DNA from: Candidatus Binatia bacterium | Lineage (GTDB): Bacteria > Desulfobacterota > Binatia > HRBIN30 | NCBI GenBank assembly: GCA_937925685.1 | Contig: CALAMI010000013.1 | Span: forward strand, 1 to 64,000 | DNA: 64,000 nt | Direction of reading: 5' to 3' | Notes under the pieces: generated by a model | Told to the model about the DNA's origin: nothing | Databases searched by the model: none | Seen by the model: the letters and a program-made list of their open reading frames with translations, nothing else | Translations under genes and position numbers: made by a program | In this document: positions 27,287 through 36,450 of the stretch, piece by piece | Layout: every line of letters begins with the position of its first letter | Numbering within the stretch: the first letter of the stretch is position 1

Positions 27287-27526
27287 ACGTTCTCCGTAGA
27301 GCAGAAAACTGCTTCGGTTTCTTACCATGCCCCTCAGCCGAAGCGAAGCTCGTTTTTGGAAAGCCGCAACAGCGACTGCCGCGGCGCTGCAGGTTTGTTT
27401 CTGTCACGCTGGACCCTCGGGTTGCGAGGGGCGGAGGTGTGCGCCCTCGGTAAATTCCCTTCCTCCGTGTGCGCGCCGGCCGCTTGTGGCAACGGCCGCG
27501 CAGCTAAACCAGGGTTGGCCGAGTGA

Positions 27527-28750
27527 TCAAGTTCGATATGCGGAATTGAATCGAACGTACTCCTCGGTCAAGTCGGAACAAATGCGGAACGCCTCGGCGG
27601 AGCCAGCGCGCAGGTCGATCGTCAGGCGAAATTCCGGGCGGCGGACGACTGCTTCCGCTTGTCCTTCGACCTCACGTACCAGCTCTATGCCTTTGTCCAC
27701 CACCAGGAGGTCGTCGAGATAAATACGAAGGCGCCGAGGATCGAAACGCGCTCCACTGTAGCCAAGGGCACAGACGACCCGACCCATATAAGGATCTGCG
27801 CCGTGGAATGCCGCTTTGCAAAGCGGAGAGCGAGCGACAGCGTCGGCGGCCCGTTGCGCTTCGGTTGCTGTACGTGCCCCGCGCACGGTGATGTCGACCA
27901 CCCGCGTTGCCCCTTCGCCGTCGCGCACCACCAGTCGAGCCAATTCTTGCATCACGTCCTCGGCTGCCGCGGCAAACAGAGGAAGGGTTTGGGAGCGAGT
28001 CGTGATCGGGGGCATGGGCGCACAGCCGCTGGCCAGGAAGACCACTGTATCATTCGTGCTGGTATCGCCGTCGACCACCGCTGCGTTGAAGGAACGCGGC
28101 AGGGTGCGCTGCAGCACCTGCTGCAAGGCCGAGGGTGTGAGGGGGGCGTCCGTGAACAAGAACGCCAGTAGCGTGGCGTGGGGGACCACGGCGAGGCGAG
28201 GTGCGATCATCCCCGCGCCTTTGGCCATGCCCGCGATGGTGATGTCGGCGCCGGCAAGGGTGAGCGTGCGCACAGCGAATTTAGGAAACGCGTCGGTGGT
28301 CAGGATCGCCGCCAGGGCGTCGTGGAAGCCCTCAGGAGAAAGCTGCCGGCAAGCACTGCGGATGCCTGCCTCGATCCGCTCCATGGGCAGGGGCACGCCG
28401 ATGCGGCCGGTGGAGCAGGGGAGGACTTGCTGAAGAGGAACTCCCAGCTCGCGAGCGACCAGGCGGCACATGGTGCGGGCGGCCCTTAGGCCGGTCGTTC
28501 CAGTGAACGCATTGGCATTCCCGCTGTTGACGACGATGGCGCGCAAGCGCCCCGAACGTGCGTGTTGGCGTGCCACCACTACGGGGGCGGCCTGCACCAC
28601 GTTGGTGGTAAACGCGGCCGCAGCGGTAGCGGGAAGGTCGGCATAAACAAGGGCCAGGTCGGGCCTGCCACTTTCCTTGATGCCAGCGGTGACGCCAGCG
28701 AACTGGAAGCCGGGAATGGAAACAGGGTAATGTGGAAGTTCGATGCGCAT
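27527..28750 (-). CDS. argJ: ArgJ, glutamate N-acetyltransferase / amino-acid acetyltransferase
   Basis: The arginine-biosynthesis enzyme that moves acetyl from N-acetylornithine to glutamate, sometimes also making acetylglutamate from acetyl-CoA. 407 residues, usual length. Motifs: VTAGIKESGRPDLAL, VVNSGNANAFTG, STGRIG, MAKGAGMIAP and the self-cleavage Ala-Thr in HATLLAFLFTD. A few residues (RLAVVP) are inserted between the KGxGMI motif and the Ala-Thr cleavage site relative to common family members. It ends DLTEEYVRFNSAYRT, the family C-terminus. ATG 28750 with GAGG 6 bases upstream is preferred over GTG 28762. secA lies just upstream on the same strand. Confidence 0.93.
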   Translation of the reverse strand: MRIELPHYPVSIPGFQFAGVTAGIKESGRPDLALVYADLPATAAAAFTTNVVQAAPVVVARQHARSGRLRAIVVNSGNANAFTGTTGLRAARTMCRLVARELGVPLQQVLPCSTGRIGVPLPMERIEAGIRSACRQLSPEGFHDALAAILTTDAFPKFAVRTLTLAGADITIAGMAKGAGMIAPRLAVVPHATLLAFLFTDAPLTPSALQQVLQRTLPRSFNAAVVDGDTSTNDTVVFLASGCAPMPPITTRSQTLPLFAAAAEDVMQELARLVVRDGEGATRVVDITVRGARTATEAQRAADAVARSPLCKAAFHGADPYMGRVVCALGYSGARFDPRRLRIYLDDLLVVDKGIELVREVEGQAEAVVRRPEFRLTIDLRAGSAEAFRICSDLTEEYVRFNSAYRT

Positions 28751-28817
28751 GGCGAGCCTCACGCGGCTTCGGTCAAGCGCCCGCTTTTCGAGCTACCAGG
28801 GAAAACCTTGGGAACGG

Positions 28818-31800
28818 TTAAGCGCCGTGACACTTTTTGTACTTTTTCCCACTGCCGCAGGGGCAAGGATCGTTGCGTCCTACTTTTGCCGCGCTGGAAT
28901 GGACCGTGCCCGTTGGCGGCCGACGGCCCGAGGCGGCCAGTGGCTGCGTGATTCCCCCTCCGCTCATGATCATGCGCGCTGGTTGCGGGCGTCGCTGCCG
29001 TTCGAGCTGCTCGACGTCTTCCTCGCGTGCGATTTGTACGGTGAAAATCTTCTCCACGACGTCGCGTTCGAACTGCGCCATTAAGTTCTCGAACAGCTCG
29101 AATGCTTCCTTTTTGTACACCTGCAACGGGTTTTGTTGGGCGTAGCCACGTAGGCCGATCCCTTCCTTGAGGTGATCCATGGAAAGAAGATGGTCTTTCC
29201 AAAGTGTGTCGAGCGTTTGCAACAAGACGATCTTTTCCAAATGGCGGAGGACGGGAGGGGTAAAGAGACGTTCTTTTGCCTCGTAATGTTCGTGGACAGC
29301 CTCGAAGAGTCGGCTTTCCAGTTCTTGGAAGGAGATGTGCTCGCGTTCGTCGACGGCAAACGTCGGACGAAATGCGAACACTTTGAACATGGTGTCTTCG
29401 ATCGCCTGCCATTCCCAGTCCCGGGGGGGCGTGTCCTTGTCGGCGTATTGCTCCACGATCTCCGCCACGACGTTGCCCGCCATTTCGAGAATGTCGCGCT
29501 TCAAGTTCTGCCGGGCCAAAATCTCGCGGCGCCGACCGTAAATGATCTCGCGCTGTTGGTTCATGACATCGTCGTATTCGATCAAGTGTTTACGAATATC
29601 GAAGTTATGTGCCTCGACTTTGGCTTGGGCATTGGCCACTGCCCGGGAGATGAGCCGGTGTTCGATTGGCTCTCCCTCTTCCATGCCGAGGCGAGTCATG
29701 AGCCCCTGGATCCGGTCCGCCCCGAAAATGCGCAAGAGATCGTCCTCCAGAGAGAGGAAAAAGCGTGAGGCACCGGGGTCTCCCTGCCGACCAGCGCGAC
29801 CACGAAGCTGGTTGTCGATGCGCCGGCTCTCGTGGCGCTCCGTGCCAATGATCATAAGGCCACCGGCGGCGACCACTTTCTCCCGTTCCTCGCTGCAGAT
29901 CTTTTGATATTCGCTGAGGATTTGCTCGTAGCGAGCGCGCAGCGTGTCGGGCGATTTCTCCATCTCCTCGCGCACATCCTCGACGACTTTCGTGTATTTC
30001 CGCCGCAGCTCTTCGTACTCTTGCTGAGCCTTGGCCACCGCCTCCTCGTACGGCTTGCGCTGCTCCAAATAAGCGGCTTCAGCTTCACGGAACTCGCGCT
30101 CCGTCTCCTCGTATATGCGACGTGCCTGTTCGAACGTGCTGCCGTCGTCTTCATCTTTGGAAAGGGCCTTTTGAATTGCCCGCTCGTAGTCGCTACGGGC
30201 ACGTTCGAACTGGGTGAACGCCAGTTGAACGCGACGGCCGTTGGTTGCGCCGTCGTGCTGGCTTTCTGCCAGTGCTGTTCGCAGTTCTTCTAAACTCCGT
30301 AGGAAGCGGCGCTGCCCTTCCTCGTCGAAGAAGGGACCACAAACGCGATCGATGTCCTGCAGCGCTTGCGCGTAGCTCTCTATTTGCACGGCGCAGGCTT
30401 GTGCGGCTGTGGCCGATGCCTCTGTATGCCACTGTGCGAAAGAAGCCAGCATGGCCGCGCGCTCTTTCCAAAAACGGGCTTCGAGGTAAGCACGATGAGC
30501 CTCGGTGAGGCGGTGTAATGCGTCGGCCTGCTTTTCTTCGTACGGCTTCCACAAAGGTTCGTACTGCTTGCGGGCTCGTTCCACCGCCTCGTCGTACGCA
30601 TCGCGGAGCTTTTGCAGCACATCCTCATAGCGCTGGCCGGTTTGCGGCAGGCCTTGCGCCCGCTGGAGCCACTCGTTTTCCATGTCAGCGCGGGCGAGGA
30701 ACTCGGGGTTTCCTCCCAGCAAGATATCGGTTCCGCGCCCTGCCATGTTCGTGGCAATGGTCACTGCCTTAAAGCGGCCGGCTTGAGCAATAATGTTCGC
30801 TTCCGCCTCGTGATGGACGGCGTTGAGCACATTGTGTTTGATGCCGCGCTGTTTGAGCAACTTGGACAAGCGTTCCGACTTTTCCACGGACACGGTACCG
30901 ACCAGCACTGGTTGGCCGCGTTCGTGGCATTCCGCAACTTGCTCGACAACGGCATTGAACTTTTCTCGTTCCGTCTTGTAGACCACGTCCGGGTAGTCCA
31001 CCCGAATGAGCGGTTTGTTCGGTGGAATAACGACGACATCGAGGTTGTAAATCTTCTTGAACTCAACGGCCTCGGTGTCCGCTGTCCCCGTCATTCCCGC
31101 AAGCTTCTTGTACATGCGGAAGTAATTTTGGATGGTAATCGTGGCCAGCGTCTGGTTCTCTCGTTCGATCGGCACCCCTTCCTTGGCTTCCACGGCTTGG
31201 TGAAGGCCATCGGACCAACGCCGTCCGGGCATGAGCCGACCCGTGAACTCGTCGACGATGATGACCTGGCCATCTTTGACAATGTAGTCGACGTCACGCC
31301 GGAAGATGGCGTGCGCTTTAAGGGCTTGATTGACGTGATGGAGGATATCGATGTGGCGCGGATCGTAGAGATTAGTGATCCCCAGCATCCGTTCCACTTT
31401 GGCGATGCCTTGCTCGGTGAGCACTGCGGTGCGCGCTTTTTCGTCGACCCAATAGTCTCCTGTTTCCTCAGGGCGCTCGTCTGGGCTCTTCTTCTCCTTT
31501 CGTTCTCCCCGCTTGAGCCGTGGAATGATACGGTTGATGCGCTCGTACTTTTCGGTGGATTCTTCGGAAGGCCCGGAAATGATCAGTGGGGTACGGGCTT
31601 CGTCGATCAGGATGTTGTCGACCTCGTCGACAATGGCATAGTTAAGCTCGCGCTGGACGTAGTCTGCGAGGCTGAATTTCATGTTGTCGCGTAAGTAGTC
31701 GAAGCCGAACTCGTGGTTCGTGCCGTAGGTAATGTCGGCAAGGTAGGCTTCTTTGCGCTCGATGGGGCGTAGGCTGAGGAAGCGGTAATCGCGGGTGACG

Positions 31801-32450
31801 TACGAGGGGTCGTAGAAAAAGCTTGCTTCGTGGACGATGGAAGCGACGGAAACGCCGAGCAGGTGGTAAATCGGGCCCATCCACTGCACGTCGCGGCGGG
31901 CTAAATAGTCGTTGACCGTAACCAAGTGGCATCCGCGTCCGGTGAGGGCGTTGAGGTACAATGGGGCAGTGGCGACTAAGGTTTTACCTTCGCCCGTTTT
32001 CATTTCGGCAATTGCTCCCCGGTGTAAAACCAGGCCACCGAGAAGCTGCACGTCATAATGGCGCAACCCGATACTTCGCTTCGAAGCTTCACGTACGAGG
32101 GCGAACGCCTCGGGCAAAATCTCGCCCAACACGGCTTCCTCGGCTTCCCGCAGGCGCTTCTGGGCGGCATCGATTTCGTTGCGCAGGCGCTCTTCTTCGT
32201 CCGGATCTTCTACGGTGTCTGCATCGGCCAGCTGGCGCTGTCGTTCACGGAGTTGGTTGAGCTCGCGGCGCTCTTGGGAGGTGTCGTCTTGGATGCGGCG
32301 GCGAAAGACATCGGTTCGCTCCCGTAGTTCGACGTTGGATAGACGGGAGACGCTGTCCTCGAGCGCGTTGATGCGCTCGACGATCGGCCACAGCTTTTTA
32401 AGTTCCCGTTCGTTTTTGGTCCCAAAAATTTTTTTGAAGAGATTCAGCAT
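28818..32450 (-). CDS. secA: SecA preprotein translocase ATPase with long coiled-coil insertion
   Basis: The motor of Sec-dependent export, 1,210 residues against about 840-900 in most bacteria. Intact core: Walker [11 protein letters not shown] (about 145), [63 protein letters not shown] and a C-terminal zinc motif [14 protein letters not shown] for SecB/ribosome contact. The extra length lies mainly in nucleotide-binding domain 2, between [14 protein letters not shown] (about 590) and [15 protein letters not shown] (about 860). This is about 265 residues of charged, heptad-rich helix where E. coli has about 35. A smaller charged helix is inserted near residues 58-105. ATG at 32450, GGAG 4 bases upstream. 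Confidence 0.95.
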   Translation of the reverse strand: MLNLFKKIFGTKNERELKKLWPIVERINALEDSVSRLSNVELRERTDVFRRRIQDDTSQERRELNQLRERQRQLADADTVEDPDEEERLRNEIDAAQKRLREAEEAVLGEILPEAFALVREASKRSIGLRHYDVQLLGGLVLHRGAIAEMKTGEGKTLVATAPLYLNALTGRGCHLVTVNDYLARRDVQWMGPIYHLLGVSVASIVHEASFFYDPSYVTRDYRFLSLRPIERKEAYLADITYGTNHEFGFDYLRDNMKFSLADYVQRELNYAIVDEVDNILIDEARTPLIISGPSEESTEKYERINRIIPRLKRGERKEKKSPDERPEETGDYWVDEKARTAVLTEQGIAKVERMLGITNLYDPRHIDILHHVNQALKAHAIFRRDVDYIVKDGQVIIVDEFTGRLMPGRRWSDGLHQAVEAKEGVPIERENQTLATITIQNYFRMYKKLAGMTGTADTEAVEFKKIYNLDVVVIPPNKPLIRVDYPDVVYKTEREKFNAVVEQVAECHERGQPVLVGTVSVEKSERLSKLLKQRGIKHNVLNAVHHEAEANIIAQAGRFKAVTIATNMAGRGTDILLGGNPEFLARADMENEWLQRAQGLPQTGQRYEDVLQKLRDAYDEAVERARKQYEPLWKPYEEKQADALHRLTEAHRAYLEARFWKERAAMLASFAQWHTEASATAAQACAVQIESYAQALQDIDRVCGPFFDEEGQRRFLRSLEELRTALAESQHDGATNGRRVQLAFTQFERARSDYERAIQKALSKDEDDGSTFEQARRIYEETEREFREAEAAYLEQRKPYEEAVAKAQQEYEELRRKYTKVVEDVREEMEKSPDTLRARYEQILSEYQKICSEEREKVVAAGGLMIIGTERHESRRIDNQLRGRAGRQGDPGASRFFLSLEDDLLRIFGADRIQGLMTRLGMEEGEPIEHRLISRAVANAQAKVEAHNFDIRKHLIEYDDVMNQQREIIYGRRREILARQNLKRDILEMAGNVVAEIVEQYADKDTPPRDWEWQAIEDTMFKVFAFRPTFAVDEREHISFQELESRLFEAVHEHYEAKERLFTPPVLRHLEKIVLLQTLDTLWKDHLLSMDHLKEGIGLRGYAQQNPLQVYKKEAFELFENLMAQFERDVVEKIFTVQIAREEDVEQLERQRRPQPARMIMSGGGITQPLAASGRRPPTGTVHSSAAKVGRNDPCPCGSGKKYKKCHGA

Positions 32451-32632
32451 GGGTCTCCATTGATCTTGCTCGACTGTTGTCTATGCACCACGCCTCGGCG
32501 GCGCAAGCTTCGCCCCGCGGCAATTATCCTGGGATCGGATCGCGGCATGAGCGTCGCTGGCATGGAGGAAGGGCACGAACAACTTATCCCGCAGAGTAGC
32601 AAGTTCTCGGTGGCGGCGCATGGGCGATTCGG

Positions 32633-33466
32633 CTAGCGTTCGATTCTCACGGCAGACTCCACTGGCTGCCCGAGAAAGAGCGAACCGACCTTGATAAAGC
32701 GCTCCGGCGCATCGGTTACGAAAAAACTCACGGATCGGCTCCCATTATTGCGGAGGAGTTTTCGGCTGAAAAGACAGCGTTGCACGGCCTGTGCCGTTGT
32801 TCCTGCGGAGTCGACCAAGCGTACCTGGGGGCCCAGCACCTTGGTGATCACCGGTGCCAGGAGCGGGTAATGGGTGCAGCCGAGAACTAATGTGTCGATG
32901 CCGCTGCGCTTGAGGCTAGCGAGGTAACGGCGCGCGGCTGCGATCGCCACTTCGTTGTCCGTCCAGCCCTCCTCAGCGAGGGGAACGAACAAGGGGCAAG
33001 CACGAGTGTAAATTTCGAGTTGCGGCGCCAATGCTTTCAGAGCACGGGTGTACGCGCCGCTGGCAATCGTGGCCTCGGTACCAATGACTCCCACTTTTCC
33101 GTTCCGCGTGCGACGAACGGCTTCGCGCGCCCCGGGCTCGATGACCCCCACGACCGGCACAGGGAGTTCTTGCTCCAGCAAGTCCAAGGCGACGGCAGAG
33201 ACGCTATTACAAGCGACCACCAGGAGCTTGATGCCTTTGTCGAGGAGAAACGCTGCGTTTTCAACGGCATAGCGGGCGATTGTCTCTGGAGACTTGGTGC
33301 CGTACGGGGTTCGTGCGGTGTCACCGAGGTAAACGATGTCCTCGTGGGGCATGAGGCGCATGATTTGTTGGACAACGGTTAGCCCACCGATTCCAGAATC
33401 GAACACCCCGATCGCGTGGCCTCGCGCTGGCGATGCCGTTGGCGCTACTCGTCCGCGACGCCTCAT
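32633..33466 (-). CDS. murI: Glutamate racemase
   Basis: Makes D-glutamate for peptidoglycan. 277 residues with both catalytic Cys: C86 in VVACNSVSA and C197 in LVLGCTHYPLL; plus IGVFDSGIGGLTV, YLGDTARTPYG and a typical DSAGTTA segment. ATG 33466 overlaps the stop of the SPL-like gene by four bases (ATGA), so it is the last gene of the glycosyltransferase/unknown/SPL/murI operon; an open frame reading to 33637 is upstream noise. A 15-residue basic leader before the first strand is slightly longer than usual. Confidence 0.93.
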   Translation of the reverse strand: MRRRGRVAPTASPARGHAIGVFDSGIGGLTVVQQIMRLMPHEDIVYLGDTARTPYGTKSPETIARYAVENAAFLLDKGIKLLVVACNSVSAVALDLLEQELPVPVVGVIEPGAREAVRRTRNGKVGVIGTEATIASGAYTRALKALAPQLEIYTRACPLFVPLAEEGWTDNEVAIAAARRYLASLKRSGIDTLVLGCTHYPLLAPVITKVLGPQVRLVDSAGTTAQAVQRCLFSRKLLRNNGSRSVSFFVTDAPERFIKVGSLFLGQPVESAVRIER

Positions 33467-34542
33467 CGGGTTGGGCCCATTAGCCGTGCGGCGACTTCCT
33501 GGTCGCTGGGCACCTCGCCAAATGTTCTTTCCCAAACACCGGCTGGTTCCATGCAGATGTAGCGAGGAATCTTGGCGTCCCATGATTCGAGCCACTGAAG
33601 CATGGTGCGATACATACGCAGTCGCAGGCCGCGCCAAACACGCTCCTTGCCGTCGCTGTTCGGGACGAGTTCCGCGGCCAGCAACCGCTCGCCTCGCCCA
33701 CGCTCGCGCATCACGCGTTTGAGCCCCAAACTTAGCCGTAGGTGCCCGAGGCTGATCCAGGCGACTCGTTGCGGGTCAATGGCGGCGGACAAGGCGTCAA
33801 TGACATCTCGATAAGCACGCTCCCAAGCTTCCACGGCCACCAGTGGGTCGAAGTGAAACGCCACACGATAACCAGCTCGCTGCAGCCTCTGGGCCGCCCA
33901 AATCCGTTCCGTGAGAGTGGCCGTACCCGGTTCTTCTTGCTCGATCACCGATGCAGCGTTGATGGACCAGGCGGGCACAACATGGTCGCTTGCTGGCTGG
34001 GCGAGCAATCCATCGATCGCCACGCTTTTCGTCTTCAGTTCCAATACTGCGTTGGCGCGCGACGCAAAGAAGGGCACGAGCAATCGGGTATGCTCCGTCA
34101 AATGGTCGAGCGCAAGGCTATCGATCAGTTCCCCCGTGCCAATGCGGAACCGACGCTGGGGGTGGCGGCGGAGGATCGTGTCGATTTCGGAGAGAGCGTC
34201 CTCCACGTTGGCAAACAAGCGCAAGCCGGGGCTGCTGGCCAAATACTCCTGCAAAAAGCAGTAACTGCAGTCGAAAGGGCAGTTTGCCCCGAGATGGACG
34301 ACCAAGTAGTTGCAACACACTAACCCTGGGGTGCCGGCGGGGCAATGATGTAGGAACGAGCCCCGGTGCCGTTGGATCACGAGTTCTCGCTTCGCTGCAG
34401 CGAAGTCCTGTGATTGCAGAAGCAGCGGCGGCTCGAAAACGTGCACTGGTGCGTTCGGGTAGTAGGTTCTCACGTTGGATACGATTCGGCTATTCTCCAG
34501 GCCGCGCTCGACGAACACCGCATTCGGTTGCCAAGAACTCAC
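33463..34542 (-). CDS. SPL-family radical SAM protein
   Basis: A 359-residue radical SAM protein of the spore-photoproduct-lyase family (COG1533-type). The [4Fe-4S] SAM site is C88-x3-C92-x2-C95 in ANCPFDCSYCFLQEYL. Downstream it has RIGTGELIDSLALDHLTEH and LELKTKS. Classical SPL has a Cys hydrogen donor in the stretch where this protein has GTGELIDS, so true spore-photoproduct repair is doubtful. The GTG start overlaps the upstream stop by four bases and its own stop overlaps murI by four, giving tight translational coupling. Substrate unknown. Confidence 0.8.
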   Translation of the reverse strand: MSSWQPNAVFVERGLENSRIVSNVRTYYPNAPVHVFEPPLLLQSQDFAAAKRELVIQRHRGSFLHHCPAGTPGLVCCNYLVVHLGANCPFDCSYCFLQEYLASSPGLRLFANVEDALSEIDTILRRHPQRRFRIGTGELIDSLALDHLTEHTRLLVPFFASRANAVLELKTKSVAIDGLLAQPASDHVVPAWSINAASVIEQEEPGTATLTERIWAAQRLQRAGYRVAFHFDPLVAVEAWERAYRDVIDALSAAIDPQRVAWISLGHLRLSLGLKRVMRERGRGERLLAAELVPNSDGKERVWRGLRLRMYRTMLQWLESWDAKIPRYICMEPAGVWERTFGEVPSDQEVAARLMGPTR

Positions 34543-35081
34543 ACATCACCCCCTAGCAAAGCAAAGAGCTCGGCACAGACCTCCGTGTTGGCCCAGCGCA
34601 GAGCAGCTGAAAGCGCTGCTTGCAACTCTGCTGGTGTTTTCCCCCGACACGTGACCACCACTTCGTCTCCTTCGAAAAAGCTTGGCAGGGACAAACGTAC
34701 CGATTCGGGAAGTTGAGCTGCCTCAACGAGCGACCGTGCACGGTCCTCGGCGGCCGATAGCTCGGGAAAGCGTCGGCGCCGAAGAGCGTGTTTTACCCGC
34801 TGCAGCCGGTCGTTCCGGCTCCATTTGGCTTCGAGGGCAGCCACGATCTCGGGAGCCTGCAAGACCGCCGCCACCGTCGTGTGGTCGCGTGTGGCAATTT
34901 CGACTGCCCATTGCCACAAGTCACGGAGTTGGTTTTCCCCGAGGCGCAAGCCGGTGGCTAATCGGTACAGCGCTGCGGCGTCGCAATCGCTGAGGGCCAG
35001 CCAGCGTTGGAGCGTTTGCTCTCGGTAGTGCTTCTCGGCGGCAAATTGGCGAATCGCTTGATCTAAGGTGGGCGCGCTCAT
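34539..35081 (-). CDS. Unknown helical protein coupled to the SPL-like radical SAM gene
   Basis: I do not recognise the family. The 180-residue protein (MSAPTLDQAIRQFAAEKHY) is nearly all charged helix with no signal peptide, membrane segment or Cys pair. The middle has LRDLWQWAVEIATRDHTTVAAVL and the C-terminal part VRLSLPSFFEGDEVVVTC. ATG 35081 overlaps the glycosyltransferase stop by four bases (ATGA), and its stop overlaps the SPL-like start. A longer frame running to 35417 is a shadow of the glycosyltransferase. Position suggests it assists, or supplies substrate to, the radical SAM protein. Confidence 0.75.
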   Translation of the reverse strand: MSAPTLDQAIRQFAAEKHYREQTLQRWLALSDCDAAALYRLATGLRLGENQLRDLWQWAVEIATRDHTTVAAVLQAPEIVAALEAKWSRNDRLQRVKHALRRRRFPELSAAEDRARSLVEAAQLPESVRLSLPSFFEGDEVVVTCRGKTPAELQAALSAALRWANTEVCAELFALLGGDV

Positions 35082-35971
35082 CCTGAGTAACCTCCTGAGT
35101 CGAGATCCGGCCAACGGTCCGTGGCGTAACGTCGAGCCTCGCTGGCAAGGATACGGTAGCGCTCGGCCTCCTCGATGCGGCCGCGTTTGGCGGCGCCGTT
35201 GGCCAAAATGGTACACTTCCGCTGCAACACCGCAACCACAGCATGGGCACGATCCTGGTCGAGATGGCCGCTGAGCAATAGTCGGAGCAAGCTGGCTACG
35301 CGGAACCGGTCCATTCCCCAGAATCGCCGCGAAAGTTGGTCTGCGTGACCTCCACGCTTGATGACGAGCGGCTCTTGCAGCAGCCCAAAGGGGTGGTTGC
35401 AGGAAATGCGGAGCCACAGGTCGTAGTCTTCACAGGCTGGCAAGCTTGGGTCGAAACCGCCGCAGCGATTCCACAGGGAGCGGTGAAGCAGCACCGCCGA
35501 TGGACTGACCATACAGCGTTCGAGCGATACGCTGAAGATGTCGCCCGCTTGCTTGCGGTGGTAGCGACGCGGATTGACCAAGCGCCCGTGCCGGAGCCAG
35601 AGTTCTTCGGTTTGGCTAATCTCGTAGCCGTGTTGTTGCGCAAACGCTAAGTGGCGGGCGAGCTTCTGCGGGGTCCACAGGTCGTCCGAGTCGAGAAAGG
35701 CGAGCCACTCTCCCCGTGCTATCGCAGCTCCGGTGTTCCGAGCCACCGCCACGCCGCGATTTTCCTCGCAGACCACCAGCCGTATGGCCGACCCAAACCG
35801 GGATTGCAGCAGCTCTGCCGTGCCGTCGGTGGAGCCGTCGTCTACGACGATCGTTTCTACATCTTGCCAGCGAACCGCTCGCTGCCCGAGAACCGAGGCG
35901 ACCGCCTCGACGACCCACTCGCGACGGTTGTAGGTGGGAATAATAACGCTTGCTTGCACAGCAAGCGCCAT
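35078..35971 (-). CDS. Family 2 glycosyltransferase
   Basis: A 297-residue inverting GT-A glycosyltransferase: ASVIIPTYNRREWVVEAV, IVVDDGSTDGT, the metal-binding DSDD of AFLDSDDLWTP, and CEDYDLWLRIS as the acceptor-side motif. No membrane segment. It is the first gene of the four-gene overlap operon ending in murI. Sugar donor and acceptor cannot be read; the link to murI suggests but does not prove a cell-envelope role. Confidence 0.88.
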   Translation of the reverse strand: MALAVQASVIIPTYNRREWVVEAVASVLGQRAVRWQDVETIVVDDGSTDGTAELLQSRFGSAIRLVVCEENRGVAVARNTGAAIARGEWLAFLDSDDLWTPQKLARHLAFAQQHGYEISQTEELWLRHGRLVNPRRYHRKQAGDIFSVSLERCMVSPSAVLLHRSLWNRCGGFDPSLPACEDYDLWLRISCNHPFGLLQEPLVIKRGGHADQLSRRFWGMDRFRVASLLRLLLSGHLDQDRAHAVVAVLQRKCTILANGAAKRGRIEEAERYRILASEARRYATDRWPDLDSGGYSG

Positions 35972-36067
35972 TTAGAGGAATGGAACAGGAAGAAAAGTTC
36001 TCACCCCCCTGAGTGGGTGACCGGCGAGACCGGGTGGACGAACGGTAACATCCCTGGGATGGACTTT

Positions 36068-36313
36068 TCACCCGACCCTAGGAGCAGCGTGGTGAGGCAA
36101 TATCTGCGGAGGTTTTCGCACATATGCACGGCCGGCTCGTCGCCGGCGTGGTCGCCGCGAGCGAAACTCCCGCTGCAAAAGCCAGAGCAAACCGCTGGCG
36201 ACGACTACAACCATAAAAATGACGAGCCAGGCGAATTTCGGGCTCACGAGCAGAATCGAGCTTTCCTCAATGGCTGGGTAGAGCAAAGGGAAAATGCTGA
36301 GGGTGCTATCCAT
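36068..36313 (-). CDS. Small single-pass membrane protein
   Basis: 81 residues with one membrane helix (FAWLVIFMVVVVASGLLWLL) flanked outside by a short acidic segment and inside by a strongly basic tail (REFRSRRPRRRRAGR). No family recognised. Coding status is supported by an excellent AGGAGG seven bases before the ATG at 36313 and by a -10/-35 pair upstream. It is transcribed divergently from polX and precedes the glycosyltransferase operon by 96 bases. Confidence 0.6.
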   Translation of the reverse strand: MDSTLSIFPLLYPAIEESSILLVSPKFAWLVIFMVVVVASGLLWLLQREFRSRRPRRRRAGRAYVRKPPQILPHHAAPRVG

Positions 36314-36450
36314 CGCTGCACCTCCTGTTTGGAACAAATCTTAACGCACCGCGCTATAATTGCAACGCGCCGCGTTACCACGGCCGTATCCTCTCCCTTG
36401 CCAGTCTGGGCTGGATAGGAAAAAACTGTCCTCAAGGAAGGTGGAAAGCG
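36314..36450. promoter_or_regulatory. Divergent promoter region between the small membrane protein and polX
   Basis: On the plus strand a perfect -10 hexamer TATAAT (36355-36360) lies about 90 bases before polX, though no good -35 is at 16-18 bases. On the minus strand TTGCAA with a 16-base spacer to TAAGAT fits a promoter for the small membrane protein. AAGGAAGG precedes the polX ATG. Confidence 0.35.
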
